The notes beneath the pieces are model-generated. The model saw nothing but the letters and a program-made list of their open reading frames with translations, was not told the origin of the DNA and did no database searches. The position numbers were made by a program, and so were the translations under genes. 35,985 nucleotides of DNA from F23-D06 sp045116675 (GTDB lineage Bacteria > Bacteroidota > Bacteroidia > Bacteroidales > WCHB1-69): positions 1-35,985 of the forward strand of contig JBGUMF010000034.1 in assembly GCA_045116675.1 (NCBI GenBank), given 5' to 3'. Below, in pieces: positions 14,334-21,987 of this stretch (position 1 is the stretch's first letter; the number at the start of each line of letters is the position of its first letter).

Positions 14334-15412
14334 AACACTATACTCCTAAGTTCCACATTGTTATGACAAGCTTCGGCCAAACCCTCGTATGTATATTTAT
14401 ACGCCTGATGCCCTTTCAGTTTCGTTTTCTCTATCGTGTAGAGCCGCAACGCATCCTGATACTCTGTGTGTTCTTCCAGCATTTCGTTCAACCGGCAAAG
14501 CGTTTCCTTGCTGTGGGTGGTCACAAACACCTGTTTGTTGGTGGTGGTTGCCAAAGCAAAGAGGGCTTCCCAAAGTTTTTTGTAAGCTGAATAGTGCAGA
14601 CCGTTATCGATTTCGTCAATGAGAATGATGTTGGCCAACGGATTGGCAGAAGCAGCTACAATGTTCAGGTAGCGTTTAAGTCCATCTCCAGTCATACCAA
14701 GCGGCAACTGTTCATTGACACCTTCGAAGCCGATATAGACATCGTCCTTGAGAATATCAATGGTGTTTATAGCCTTATCAAACATTGCCAAACGCTCTAA
14801 TATCAAGCCTTTCTGCTTGCGCTTGAAGAGTTCCGACAGGTCGGTGACGAGGTTTCCCGAAAACAGGTCGGCAGTAATGAGACCTACAAAACCCTTCTCT
14901 ACATAACCCTCCGCAAGCGTTCTGTTGGTAATAGCACCAGCTTGATTAAAAGTCAGGAAACTTCGATAGTTCTTGGACTTTCCTCCCTCTGTCACATCGA
15001 AGAGCATTTCCAGCGTATTGATAAGCGCAAAAGAATCAGAAATGGGCATCGGTACATTTTGTTGTATCGCCTGCTCTTTTTCGTTGAACACATACGAAAG
15101 ATTCAACTTCAAATGACGTTGCACATCATCAGTCTGCAGCACAGTTATTTCTGGAGCATTGGCAAGGATCAGATTGTTGAACATATAACGAACATCCACT
15201 ATTCCTGTTATGTTGTTGCGAGACCTCAGTCTATTAAGACTTTGTGGCATATCAGGGCTTGACATCCCAAGAATCAATAAAAGACACTCTAAAACGGATG
15301 TCTTACCTGAATTGTTCTGTCCAAGGAAAATGTTTACACGAGAAAGGTCATCAATTATAAGATGGTCAATGCCTCTGAAGTTCTTGATTTCAATATTCTT
15401 GAATCCGTCCAT
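14330..15412 (-). CDS. AAA family (OLD/ABC-type) ATPase
   Basis: A 360-residue cytoplasmic ATPase of the AAA_15/AAA_21 group. FKNIEIKNFRGIDHL opens the protein. Walker A is FLGQNNSGKTS at about 29-39. A signature-like LPLGMTGDGLKRYLNI follows, then Walker B ILIDEIDNGLHYSA with D266-E267, and an H-loop VTTHSKE with H300. No coiled-coil arm or nuclease domain is fused; the nuclease-like part is the separate TOPRIM gene downstream. Such pairs are frequent in defence islands. The gene starts 20 bases after the stop of the 27-codon C5 methyltransferase fragment and is driven by the promoter at 15549-15579. Composition is intermediate, less AT-rich than the block downstream. Confidence 0.85.
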   Translation of the reverse strand: MDGFKNIEIKNFRGIDHLIIDDLSRVNIFLGQNNSGKTSVLECLLLILGMSSPDMPQSLNRLRSRNNITGIVDVRYMFNNLILANAPEITVLQTDDVQRHLKLNLSYVFNEKEQAIQQNVPMPISDSFALINTLEMLFDVTEGGKSKNYRSFLTFNQAGAITNRTLAEGYVEKGFVGLITADLFSGNLVTDLSELFKRKQKGLILERLAMFDKAINTIDILKDDVYIGFEGVNEQLPLGMTGDGLKRYLNIVAASANPLANIILIDEIDNGLHYSAYKKLWEALFALATTTNKQVFVTTHSKETLCRLNEMLEEHTEYQDALRLYTIEKTKLKGHQAYKYTYEGLAEACHNNVELRSIVL

Positions 15413-15431
15413 ACCTTATCATTTATTATAA

Positions 15432-15515
15432 TTATTGTTTCTCTCCTCCCGCACCCGCGAAAAGGTCAATCACCGTGGGGTTTTCATTCGTCTTATGTTT
15501 CTGACATATTGTCAT
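15432..15515 (-). pseudogene. 5' remnant of a first C5-cytosine DNA methyltransferase
   Basis: A 27-codon frame too short to show in ordinary gene calling. It reads MTICQKHKTNENPT and then VIDLFAGAGG, the exact motif I of C5 methyltransferases, before switching to EKQ and a stop. It sits directly behind the strong promoter at 15549-15579, so it once headed this operon. A different sequence from the remnant at 13585-13713 shows that two distinct methyltransferases were lost. It could still be translated as a short leader peptide. Confidence 0.8.
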
Positions 15516-15548
15516 TTATCGCAGATTTATATTTTTAAAATCAACCTG

Positions 15549-15579
15549 CAAAGATAATCAATTTTCACCCTAAATGCAA
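15549..15579 (-). promoter_or_regulatory. Promoter of the defence operon
   Basis: Minus-strand TTG at 15579-15577 and TATCTTTG at 15556-15549 with a 20-base spacer. It is the only good promoter I can see ahead of the packed genes running from 15515 down to 8114. Confidence 0.75.
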
Positions 15580-15637
15580 GTGTTTTTTTATAAAAAGAAA
15601 AGCATTGATTATTAGTAAAAATATTGTCCTCTCTTTC

Positions 15638-16387
15638 TCACCCCTTCAAATCCCCAAAATCCACCCCCGCCTTCTTTGCTTGCTCGTGCTGGTGGCAGCG
15701 GGGAATGTGGTAGAGCTTGCCGTCTTTGATGAGCTTCGCGCCGGTCTGGTGGAAGCGGAAGGGGATGCCGGACTGGATGCACTGCTCGCGCAAGGACAAG
15801 ACCCAGTCGAAGTTCAAGGGGCGGGCGTCGTGGCCGGACTCTCCGCCGCAGGAGACCTCTTGGATGCTGTGGCTCAGGTGGTTGGAGAGGTCTATGCGCT
15901 CGATCATCGGGGCGACGATGATGGTCTTGTACTGGATGGGCAACGCCGCGAAGATCGGCAACCGCTGGTCGGCCATGGCCTGGTTCTCAACAGTGCAGCC
16001 GACTATCACATTGTCGTAGCCGTCGCCCCAGTCGTCCGGGACGCACTCTAAGAAACGGTGGATCCGCTTGGTGAAGAAGTAGAAACGGCAGTCGCGGCGC
16101 TCGCGGATCATCGCCCAGCAGTCGGGCCGCCACGCGTCGGCGTCCTCCAACAGGAAGTCGGAGGTGAAGCAGGTGAAGACGAGGCTCCCCGGCGGGATCT
16201 TGTAGCTCTTGTCGCGCTTGCACTTCACGGGGAGGTCGAAGGCCAGCGTCTTGCGGGCAATCTCACTGCCGATTTCGCTGCCGTACATCTCGTCCTGCCG
16301 ATAGACATAGCAGTGCCGGCACCCGGGAGAGATCTTGGTGCAGCCGTGCCAGGGGTTCCAGTTGGCGGGAAAATCTTGACGAGACAT
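15638..16387 (-). CDS. DUF5131 / phage Gp37-Gp68 family protein
   Basis: A 249-residue protein of the Gp37/Gp68 family. The opening WNPWHGCTKISPGCRHCYV gives Cys at positions 16, 23 and 26 and is followed by Y-R-Q-D-E-M. This is the family signature and recalls the cluster-binding cysteines of radical SAM enzymes. SLVFTCFTSDFLLEDAD, FYFFTKRIHRF, IVGCTVENQ and GGESGHDARPL are further conserved blocks. The function is unproven, and a metal or FeS cofactor is likely. Homologues occur in phages and in bacterial chromosomes near mobile DNA. It lies just upstream of the defence operon on the same strand, but the operon has its own promoter. Confidence 0.8.
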   Translation of the reverse strand: MSRQDFPANWNPWHGCTKISPGCRHCYVYRQDEMYGSEIGSEIARKTLAFDLPVKCKRDKSYKIPPGSLVFTCFTSDFLLEDADAWRPDCWAMIRERRDCRFYFFTKRIHRFLECVPDDWGDGYDNVIVGCTVENQAMADQRLPIFAALPIQYKTIIVAPMIERIDLSNHLSHSIQEVSCGGESGHDARPLNFDWVLSLREQCIQSGIPFRFHQTGAKLIKDGKLYHIPRCHQHEQAKKAGVDFGDLKG

Positions 16388-16420
16388 GGAAGATCCGATA
16401 ATTATTTGTTCCCTAACGCC

Positions 16421-17617
16421 TTATTCTACCACCATCTTCACTACCTTTACCCCACTACCCTGCTCCACTCTGACCATATAGTAGCCCGGGGCGAGGGCAG
16501 CGATGTCCAGCATCATCGAGGGGCCTTCAGCATGGCGGATGGAGAGGAGACGGCCCGAAAGGTCGTAAATCTGGACCTCTGCCTCGCCATCCTGCAAACC
16601 GTCCAGCACCACACTGCCCGATGCAGGATTGGGATATAAGGACACCTTGGAGACCCCATGACTTTGCACAGAGGTCTGTATGTCGGCGTAATCGTAAACG
16701 TAGTCGCACACGTACTGCAGCACGTGGTCCACATCCAGACTGTACCAGGCTTCGCGCACGCAGGCGTCCACGTTGTCGTACATCCGCGGACGGTCCAGCT
16801 CCGGGTTCCACGGGATCAGCGTGCTGCTGAGCGGCATAGCAGTAGAGTAGGTGTAGAGGCTGCGTTCAACTTCATTGTTCGTCCCATCATAATGGTGATA
16901 CTCCGTACAGTTGCCGCTGTTGTCATACAGATACGTGGATTTACCGTTGTACTGCCAGTAGGTGCCGTCGTCGCTCACGCTGTCCAGCACCAGCACTTTG
17001 TGGCCGTTCGCATAGCTCGTCACATATTTCTCCGAGGGAAACAACGTGCCCGAATCAAAGCTGTAGCTGTACCACAACTCCTCTATGCAGTCGTTGCCAA
17101 CATATTGGTATTCCGTCTTCTGATACAGCATCCCAGCAAAATCCAAGGTGGTGAGCACCAGCTGGTTCTGCGCATTATAGGTGTAGTGGTATATGCCGCC
17201 CAGCTCCCAACTGCCGCCGAAGTTGTTGTAGTTGGTCCTCGACGTGATCAGCCCCGCGGCATTGTAGGTGTAGTCGATGTAATAGACATTCTGCCACACC
17301 CCGTTGAGCTTCTGCCAGCCCGACAGGCGCACCAGATTGCCGGCGGCGTCGTAGCTCATAGAGTCGATGACCTGGTACTCGCCATAAATGGAGTCGGACA
17401 TCGCCAAAAGCCGATGGTCGGCATCGTATGAGAAGTTACAAATCTGGTAATAGTCATCCGTGTAGAAACTGGTCATCTTCCACTGATAGTCGTTTCTGAG
17501 GCCATGAGAGGGCATGGCTTTCCGAGGCGACATCGGGGAGGCGAAGTGGCCTTCAGGTTGCGCCCACATATTCAACGATATCAATACAGATAAAACCAAG
17601 AAAGTTATTTTTTTCAT
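16421..17617 (-). CDS. Secreted protein with type IX secretion C-terminal sorting domain
   Basis: A 398-residue exported protein. Residues 1-19 are a Sec signal peptide ending in WAQ. The middle part has repeated Y-x-Y-D and T-Y-N-A-x-G-L-I units with aromatic strands, similar to RHS/YD-type beta repeats. The last 75 residues are a type A T9SS sorting domain: SLYPNPASGSVVLDGL, then VQIYDLSGRLL, then LAPGYYMVRVEQGSGVKVVKMVV. Such proteins cross the outer membrane by the PorSS machinery and are attached to the surface or released. The ligand is unknown. It starts 4 bases after the stop of the gene encoding the membrane protein at 17622-18149 and is likely co-transcribed with it. Confidence 0.88.
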   Translation of the reverse strand: MKKITFLVLSVLISLNMWAQPEGHFASPMSPRKAMPSHGLRNDYQWKMTSFYTDDYYQICNFSYDADHRLLAMSDSIYGEYQVIDSMSYDAAGNLVRLSGWQKLNGVWQNVYYIDYTYNAAGLITSRTNYNNFGGSWELGGIYHYTYNAQNQLVLTTLDFAGMLYQKTEYQYVGNDCIEELWYSYSFDSGTLFPSEKYVTSYANGHKVLVLDSVSDDGTYWQYNGKSTYLYDNSGNCTEYHHYDGTNNEVERSLYTYSTAMPLSSTLIPWNPELDRPRMYDNVDACVREAWYSLDVDHVLQYVCDYVYDYADIQTSVQSHGVSKVSLYPNPASGSVVLDGLQDGEAEVQIYDLSGRLLSIRHAEGPSMMLDIAALAPGYYMVRVEQGSGVKVVKMVVE

Positions 17618-17621
17618 AGTA

Positions 17622-18149
17622 CTATTTTGTTACATTATTTAATTTCAAAATTTGCTCTATCAATTCACGAGTGATGGAATCCACCATTCGTGGACTGAGA
17701 TTGTCGCCGATATGATATGTTTTTCCATTGATGGTGACAATTTCGATGGAGGATTCGTCTGCAGAAGAACCTCTCAATTCTTTGAGAGCATCCAGAAGTT
17801 CCTGCAGTTTGCTTTTCTCATAACCCCCTATCTCTTTGATTTCCAAAAGCGGAATTCGCAGGTCTCTTCCAAAGGGCAACCCATTGAGATGTTTAACAAT
17901 CAATTCGCCCCCGTCAATTCCAATTTGCTCCTCTCCAAAGAAATCATATCGGACAGCAAAAAAGTCAAGGACCGATATCGGGAGGGTAAACAACAGCCAC
18001 AACCATTGGTAATGATTATCAAACCCTTTGATTATACAAAAGATACTTACTACTACAAAACACAAAAAAGCCATCACAGATCCAAATGCACCTTTCCCAC
18101 TTGGTTTGCAAACAGCCAGCACATTTTCTATGTTGTCGTCCTTTTTCAT
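17622..18149 (-). CDS. Hypothetical membrane protein with two transmembrane helices
   Basis: A 175-residue protein starting at the ATG at 18149, which has an AAAGGA ribosome site directly upstream; a GTG reading at 18179 is less likely. Two hydrophobic segments, around residues 24-42 (VMAFLCFVVVSIFCII) and 49-65 (WLWLLFTLPISVLDFFAV), form a hairpin. A cytoplasmic domain of about 110 residues follows with beta strands (EEQIGIDGGELIVKHL, LRIPLLEIKEIGGY), like bacterial PH-type domains. No enzyme motif is seen. The function is unknown. Confidence 0.6.
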   Translation of the reverse strand: MKKDDNIENVLAVCKPSGKGAFGSVMAFLCFVVVSIFCIIKGFDNHYQWLWLLFTLPISVLDFFAVRYDFFGEEQIGIDGGELIVKHLNGLPFGRDLRIPLLEIKEIGGYEKSKLQELLDALKELRGSSADESSIEIVTINGKTYHIGDNLSPRMVDSITRELIEQILKLNNVTK

Positions 18150-18169
18150 TCCTTTTTGTTCTTTATCTC

Positions 18170-18195
18170 CACGTATCACACGTATCTACACGTAT
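18170..18195. repeat. Three short ACGTAT direct repeats
   Basis: ACGTATCAC, ACGTATCTAC and ACGTATTTA stand in a row between the WG-repeat gene and the membrane protein gene. They resemble the other short-period arrays in this window but are only three units long. They may be a degenerate array or a coincidence. Confidence 0.5.
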
Positions 18196-19662
18196 TTATC
18201 TTCGAGAGCGTTGTTCTTCGTTGTGCCATTGCTCGATTTGCCGTATTTCCTCTTCTGTGAAGGTGGTGTTGCCGTAGCGGTCGATGAAACCGGTGACGCC
18301 AATCCAAGAGTCCGGCGGGTAACCACCTGCCATAAACCAACCGTTCACCGTGGGCGAGGAGATAAAACGGTAGGGTCCCGACACGAGCTGTTGGCCCTGC
18401 TCATCAATCAAAGTGGTTAAACCATCGCCCGTGTTCACTCTTCCGCAACCGACCCAACCTTCCACGGGAGCATCGTAAATGCACGGCACAACCAGCTGGA
18501 AATCGCGGTTCACGAAGCCCCACTTGCCGTTGCGCTTCACGGGAATCATCGTGGCGATATTCACCATGTCAATGCCATCAAAAACAGACGCATCAAGCCC
18601 ATCAAACCCATCCACTCTCTTTCCGTTGCGGTCAATTATTTCACATCTGGCATCCTCATTTTGATCATGATAGAGTATGGCCAACCGTTTGCCGGAAATG
18701 TCTGAAATACTGGCATCATAGCCTTTAAGCAGCACTTTCCCTTGCATATTGAGCAATTTGCATTTTTCCGGGTCGTCTCGATCCATGCCGCTGTTCAGAT
18801 ACAAACCACCCATCTCTACCAAGTCCAGACCATGTTTAAACCATATATGCTGTGTTTCATATTCGAGCGGAATGACAATGTTTCCCAGAGAATCCACCAC
18901 GCCCCATTTGCCGTTCTGGCTGACCGAGAAGAACCCTTTGTCATGGTCTAAAATCCTCTCATACACGACAGGGAGAATTTCTTTTCCTGAGTTTGAAATC
19001 ACGCCATATTTGTCTTGATTTCCTACAATTAAATAACGATAATCGGAAGAGTATAAGGAGAATATGTATTTGTAAACAAACGGAATCACCGTGTCGCCGT
19101 TCCGGTTGATGGCGCCATAATGGTCATCTTCGACCACAAAAAGATCAGGGCCGACGATGTTTACCCATTTGTAGCGGCAGGGCACTATTTCGCGTCCTGT
19201 GGAATCCACCACACCGTAGTTCCGATCTGCATCAGCGGCCACAATCAAACCATATTCAAAAAAATCGGCATATTCCATTTCGGCCCAGAACTCGAAGTTG
19301 TATTTCGGCGGAATCACCCATTCCAACTGCCGGTTCATGAAGCCCGCATTTTCGCCCTTTATCACCATCATCAGGTCGGAATGCTCTTGGAAGCGGATGT
19401 CGCTGTATTCGCACGGGAGAATCACCTGCCCGTAATCGTTGATGATGCCATAACGGTCTGGAAACCTGTTCTTTGCGTTCTTGTCGGAGCGAATCCCCAC
19501 TACCGACCAACCAAAGCGGTCGAAGTTCTCGAAATAATCATATTTCCGCAGCGAGTCGCCTAATTGCTGCAAACGGGCCTTGCTTTCGGCGGGCGACAGC
19601 GGCGGTTGCGCCCACCCTAACAGCGGAAGCAGCATGAATATGGCGATAAGACTGCGTTTCAT
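18196..19662 (-). CDS. WG-repeat protein, exported
   Basis: A 488-residue protein with a Sec signal peptide ending in GWAQ at about residue 19. At least six WG-type repeats are visible. They have the pattern (W)G-V-V-D-x-x-G-x-x-I-V-P-x-x-Y-(D/E), for example GVVDSTGREIVPCRY, GAINRNGDTVIPFVY, GVISNSGKEILPVVY and GVVDSLGNIVIPLEY. The last (WGFVNRDFQLVVPCIYD) comes before the C-terminal part. The repeats form a beta-propeller-like or solenoid scaffold thought to bind other proteins or glycans. No catalytic residue is evident. It is divergent from the SDR gene at 19833. A TATTTTTG box at 19690-19683 is a plausible promoter. Confidence 0.85.
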   Translation of the reverse strand: MKRSLIAIFMLLPLLGWAQPPLSPAESKARLQQLGDSLRKYDYFENFDRFGWSVVGIRSDKNAKNRFPDRYGIINDYGQVILPCEYSDIRFQEHSDLMMVIKGENAGFMNRQLEWVIPPKYNFEFWAEMEYADFFEYGLIVAADADRNYGVVDSTGREIVPCRYKWVNIVGPDLFVVEDDHYGAINRNGDTVIPFVYKYIFSLYSSDYRYLIVGNQDKYGVISNSGKEILPVVYERILDHDKGFFSVSQNGKWGVVDSLGNIVIPLEYETQHIWFKHGLDLVEMGGLYLNSGMDRDDPEKCKLLNMQGKVLLKGYDASISDISGKRLAILYHDQNEDARCEIIDRNGKRVDGFDGLDASVFDGIDMVNIATMIPVKRNGKWGFVNRDFQLVVPCIYDAPVEGWVGCGRVNTGDGLTTLIDEQGQQLVSGPYRFISSPTVNGWFMAGGYPPDSWIGVTGFIDRYGNTTFTEEEIRQIEQWHNEEQRSRR

Positions 19663-19682
19663 AGTGGTGATATTTGGGAAGG

Positions 19683-19725
19683 CAAAAATAAGTTTTTTCT
19701 TGTAACCATATATTACTTATCTTTG
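19683..19725. promoter_or_regulatory. Back-to-back -7 elements for the WG protein and the SDR epimerase
   Basis: TATTTTTG at 19690-19683 (minus, for the WG-repeat gene) and TATCTTTG at 19718-19725 (plus, for the SDR gene). Both match TAnnTTTG, but their -33 boxes are weak. The SDR leader of about 100 bases shows no fold I can name. Confidence 0.6.
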
Positions 19726-19832
19726 CAACTCTAAATTTGCACTAAAATCACCAGCAGACTTATCAACGAAAAAACGCTGCCATTGACCCGCACCAACAAC
19801 TTCAAAAATCACCTGTCAGAAATTATTAAACA

Positions 19833-21308
19833 ATGAAGAAAACCATATTCCTCACCGGTGCCACCGGCCTTATGGGATGGGCCGGTCTGACCGAGCTGCT
19901 GAAACAGGCCGACCGCTACAACCTCGTTGTGCTGGCCCGTCACAGCAAGAAAAACATCCAGAAGCTGGCACCGATAGCCGACAGGGTCAAGATTGTGTGG
20001 GGCGACCTCACACGCTACGAGGACGTGCTGGCGGGCGTGACGGGTGCGGACTACGTGCTGCACGTGGGCGGCATGGTGTCGCCCGCCGCCGACTACTACC
20101 CGCAAAAGACGCTGCATGTGAACGTCAGCTCGGCACAGAACGTGGTGAAGGCCATCCTCTCCCAGCCCAATGCTGACGACATCAAGGCGGTCTATATCGG
20201 CTCCGTGGCGCAGGTCTCGGACCGGATGCCCCCCCACCACTGGGGACGCGCCGGCGACCCCATCTGCGCCAGCGTCTATGACCATTACGGCATCAGCAAA
20301 ATCAAGGCCGAGCGCATCTTCGCCGAATCCGGATTGAAGCATTGGGTCAGCCTGCGCCAGTCGGGGATCCTGTACCCGGGCATCGTGAAGCAATTCGATC
20401 CCATCATGTTCCATATCCCCATCGCCGGCGTGCTGGAATGGGCCACCCTAGAGGATTCCGGCCGTTTGCTGGCCAACATCTGCGGCGACGACGTGCCCGA
20501 AGCCTTCTGGAACAACTTCTACAACATCAGCAGCGGCCCCGACTACCGCATGACCAACTACGTGTTCGAGTGCCGCCTGCTGAAAGCCTGTTCCTGCCCG
20601 AAACCTGAAAAGATTTTCAACGCCAAATGGTTCGTGCTGCGCAACTTCCACGGCCAGTACTACCTTGATGCCGACCGGCTGGAGCAATATCTGCACTTCC
20701 GCGCCAACATCCCCATCGACGAATATTTCCGCCAGTTGGAGGCCTCCCTGCCCAAGATTTTCAAGATGGCCCGCATCGTGCCGCCTTTCATCATCAAGGC
20801 GGCGCTGCGTCCCATGGCCTACAAGAAGAAATGGGGCACCCAGTGGTGGATCAAACACAACGACGAGAACCGCATCCGTGCCTATTACGGCACCTTGGAC
20901 AAATGGAAAGCCATCCCGAACTGGAAAGACTGGGACCTCACCAACCCCAATCACGAAGAGGATGCCATCCGCTTGGACCACGGCTACGACGAAAGCAAGA
21001 CATTAGAGGAACTTACGGTGGAGGATTTGCGGAAGGCCGCCGAATTCCGAGGCGGAAAACTCATTTCCACCCAGTACTCGGGAAATCCGGAAAAACAGCT
21101 GGAATGGCAGTGCCACAAGGGCCACACCTTCTTCGCATCGCCCAAACTCATCCTGCATGGCGGCCACTGGTGTCCGGAATGCCTGCCGCCCGCGTGGGAT
21201 TATGACAACCTGTCGGCACACAGCCCGTTTTTCGCCCAGATATGGCAACACGACCACAAAGGCGAACACAACTACTACGGACCGGAAATCTACGACGGTT
21301 GGGAATAG
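19833..21308 (+). CDS. NAD-dependent epimerase/dehydratase (extended SDR) with C-terminal zinc ribbon
   Basis: A 491-residue protein. Residues 1-330 form an extended short-chain dehydrogenase: TGATGLMG at 8-15 for NAD(P) binding, WGDLT near 56-60, a Ser in YIGSVAQ, and Y-G-I-S-K as the YxxxK catalytic pair. After a linker, residues 420-455 carry a zinc ribbon. It has W425-x-C427-x2-GH, then C447-P-E-C450, as in the probable zinc-ribbon family PF14311 usually seen in nuclease-like proteins. The substrate is unknown; a nucleotide sugar or sterol-like substrate is possible. The fusion is unusual. It is convergent with the beta-barrel gene, whose stop is 5 bases away. Confidence 0.8.
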   Translation: MKKTIFLTGATGLMGWAGLTELLKQADRYNLVVLARHSKKNIQKLAPIADRVKIVWGDLTRYEDVLAGVTGADYVLHVGGMVSPAADYYPQKTLHVNVSSAQNVVKAILSQPNADDIKAVYIGSVAQVSDRMPPHHWGRAGDPICASVYDHYGISKIKAERIFAESGLKHWVSLRQSGILYPGIVKQFDPIMFHIPIAGVLEWATLEDSGRLLANICGDDVPEAFWNNFYNISSGPDYRMTNYVFECRLLKACSCPKPEKIFNAKWFVLRNFHGQYYLDADRLEQYLHFRANIPIDEYFRQLEASLPKIFKMARIVPPFIIKAALRPMAYKKKWGTQWWIKHNDENRIRAYYGTLDKWKAIPNWKDWDLTNPNHEEDAIRLDHGYDESKTLEELTVEDLRKAAEFRGGKLISTQYSGNPEKQLEWQCHKGHTFFASPKLILHGGHWCPECLPPAWDYDNLSAHSPFFAQIWQHDHKGEHNYYGPEIYDGWE

Positions 21309-21313
21309 TCAGC

Positions 21314-21955
21314 CTACCAACGGCATCCGATACCAACTTTAAACCAGGAGTCGAAGCCGAAATTCAATTCCGCCATCCCGAAGAACTTTTTGCCCACATT
21401 CACCCCTATAGGTGTGACATTGAAGGCGAACAGGATATTGTCATTATCCGAATCCTTGCCCTCTTCTGATTTCGAAGAGGATTTTTCGCCTGTGAAGAGG
21501 AAACCGCAGCCCAAGTCCACCCCAGAATAGAGGCGCACCCACGGGCGGTTCAGGTACGTGAATCGCACGCTCGGCATCACCGACAGTAACAGGAACGTAC
21601 TGGATCGGGACACCGTGGAATAAGTCGTGTCGGTGTATGTGACCATCTTAGCTGCATCTATGGTGGTTTTCACACCCACCTGGCACCATGGTTTGACCTG
21701 ATAATAGTAATGCAGGCCGTATTCGCCGTAAAAATCGAGACGCGTACGCTCATGGCCAAGACCAGAGAACAAGGCACCGAAGAAGCCCACCGTACCATAC
21801 ACCGTGCCCCCAATTATGGAATTAGGACCGGCCGTGATACCGATTTCATGGTGCAAATCGCTGTGGATACGAACGGGATGATTCTGAGCATTCAGGAAGG
21901 TAGGCATCCACAAAACCAGCAACAAAATGGCAATTTTACTAATTTTCGCATTCAT
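21314..21955 (-). CDS. Outer-membrane beta-barrel protein
   Basis: A 213-residue exported protein. A signal peptide of about 22 residues ends in LNAQ. The mature part alternates polar and aromatic residues in strands such as LDFYGEYGLHYYYQV, SVMPSVRFTYL, WVRLYSGVDLGCGFLF and GMAELNFGFDSWFKVGIGCRW. The last strand ends in an aromatic residue, a typical signal for barrel insertion by the BAM complex. A Ser/Lys/Asp-rich stretch at about 160-175 would be an external loop. No family name is assigned. Confidence 0.7.
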   Translation of the reverse strand: MNAKISKIAILLLVLWMPTFLNAQNHPVRIHSDLHHEIGITAGPNSIIGGTVYGTVGFFGALFSGLGHERTRLDFYGEYGLHYYYQVKPWCQVGVKTTIDAAKMVTYTDTTYSTVSRSSTFLLLSVMPSVRFTYLNRPWVRLYSGVDLGCGFLFTGEKSSSKSEEGKDSDNDNILFAFNVTPIGVNVGKKFFGMAELNFGFDSWFKVGIGCRW

Positions 21956-21987
21956 TTTTTTTTAATATCTAATTCTGTAAAAAACGG

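Noticed and set aside
13716..15412. Calling the ATPase/TOPRIM pair PARIS (ariA/ariB)
   Set aside because: The gene plan fits, but both proteins are smaller than I recall for PARIS and the TOPRIM protein looks DUF3226-like; kept as an analogy only.
15638..16387. Prophage remnant, because of the Gp37/Gp68-type protein
   Set aside because: No integrase, capsid, tail, terminase or lysis gene occurs nearby, and the family is also common on bacterial chromosomes.
16658..17431. Open frame of 257 codons on the plus strand
   Set aside because: Antisense to the T9SS cargo gene, which has a signal peptide and sorting domain; the plus frame is a Val/His-rich shadow.
19833..21308. L-threonine 3-dehydrogenase partner of kbl
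   Set aside because: SDR-type threonine dehydrogenases are about 320 residues and lack a zinc ribbon; the gene is 9 kb from kbl.
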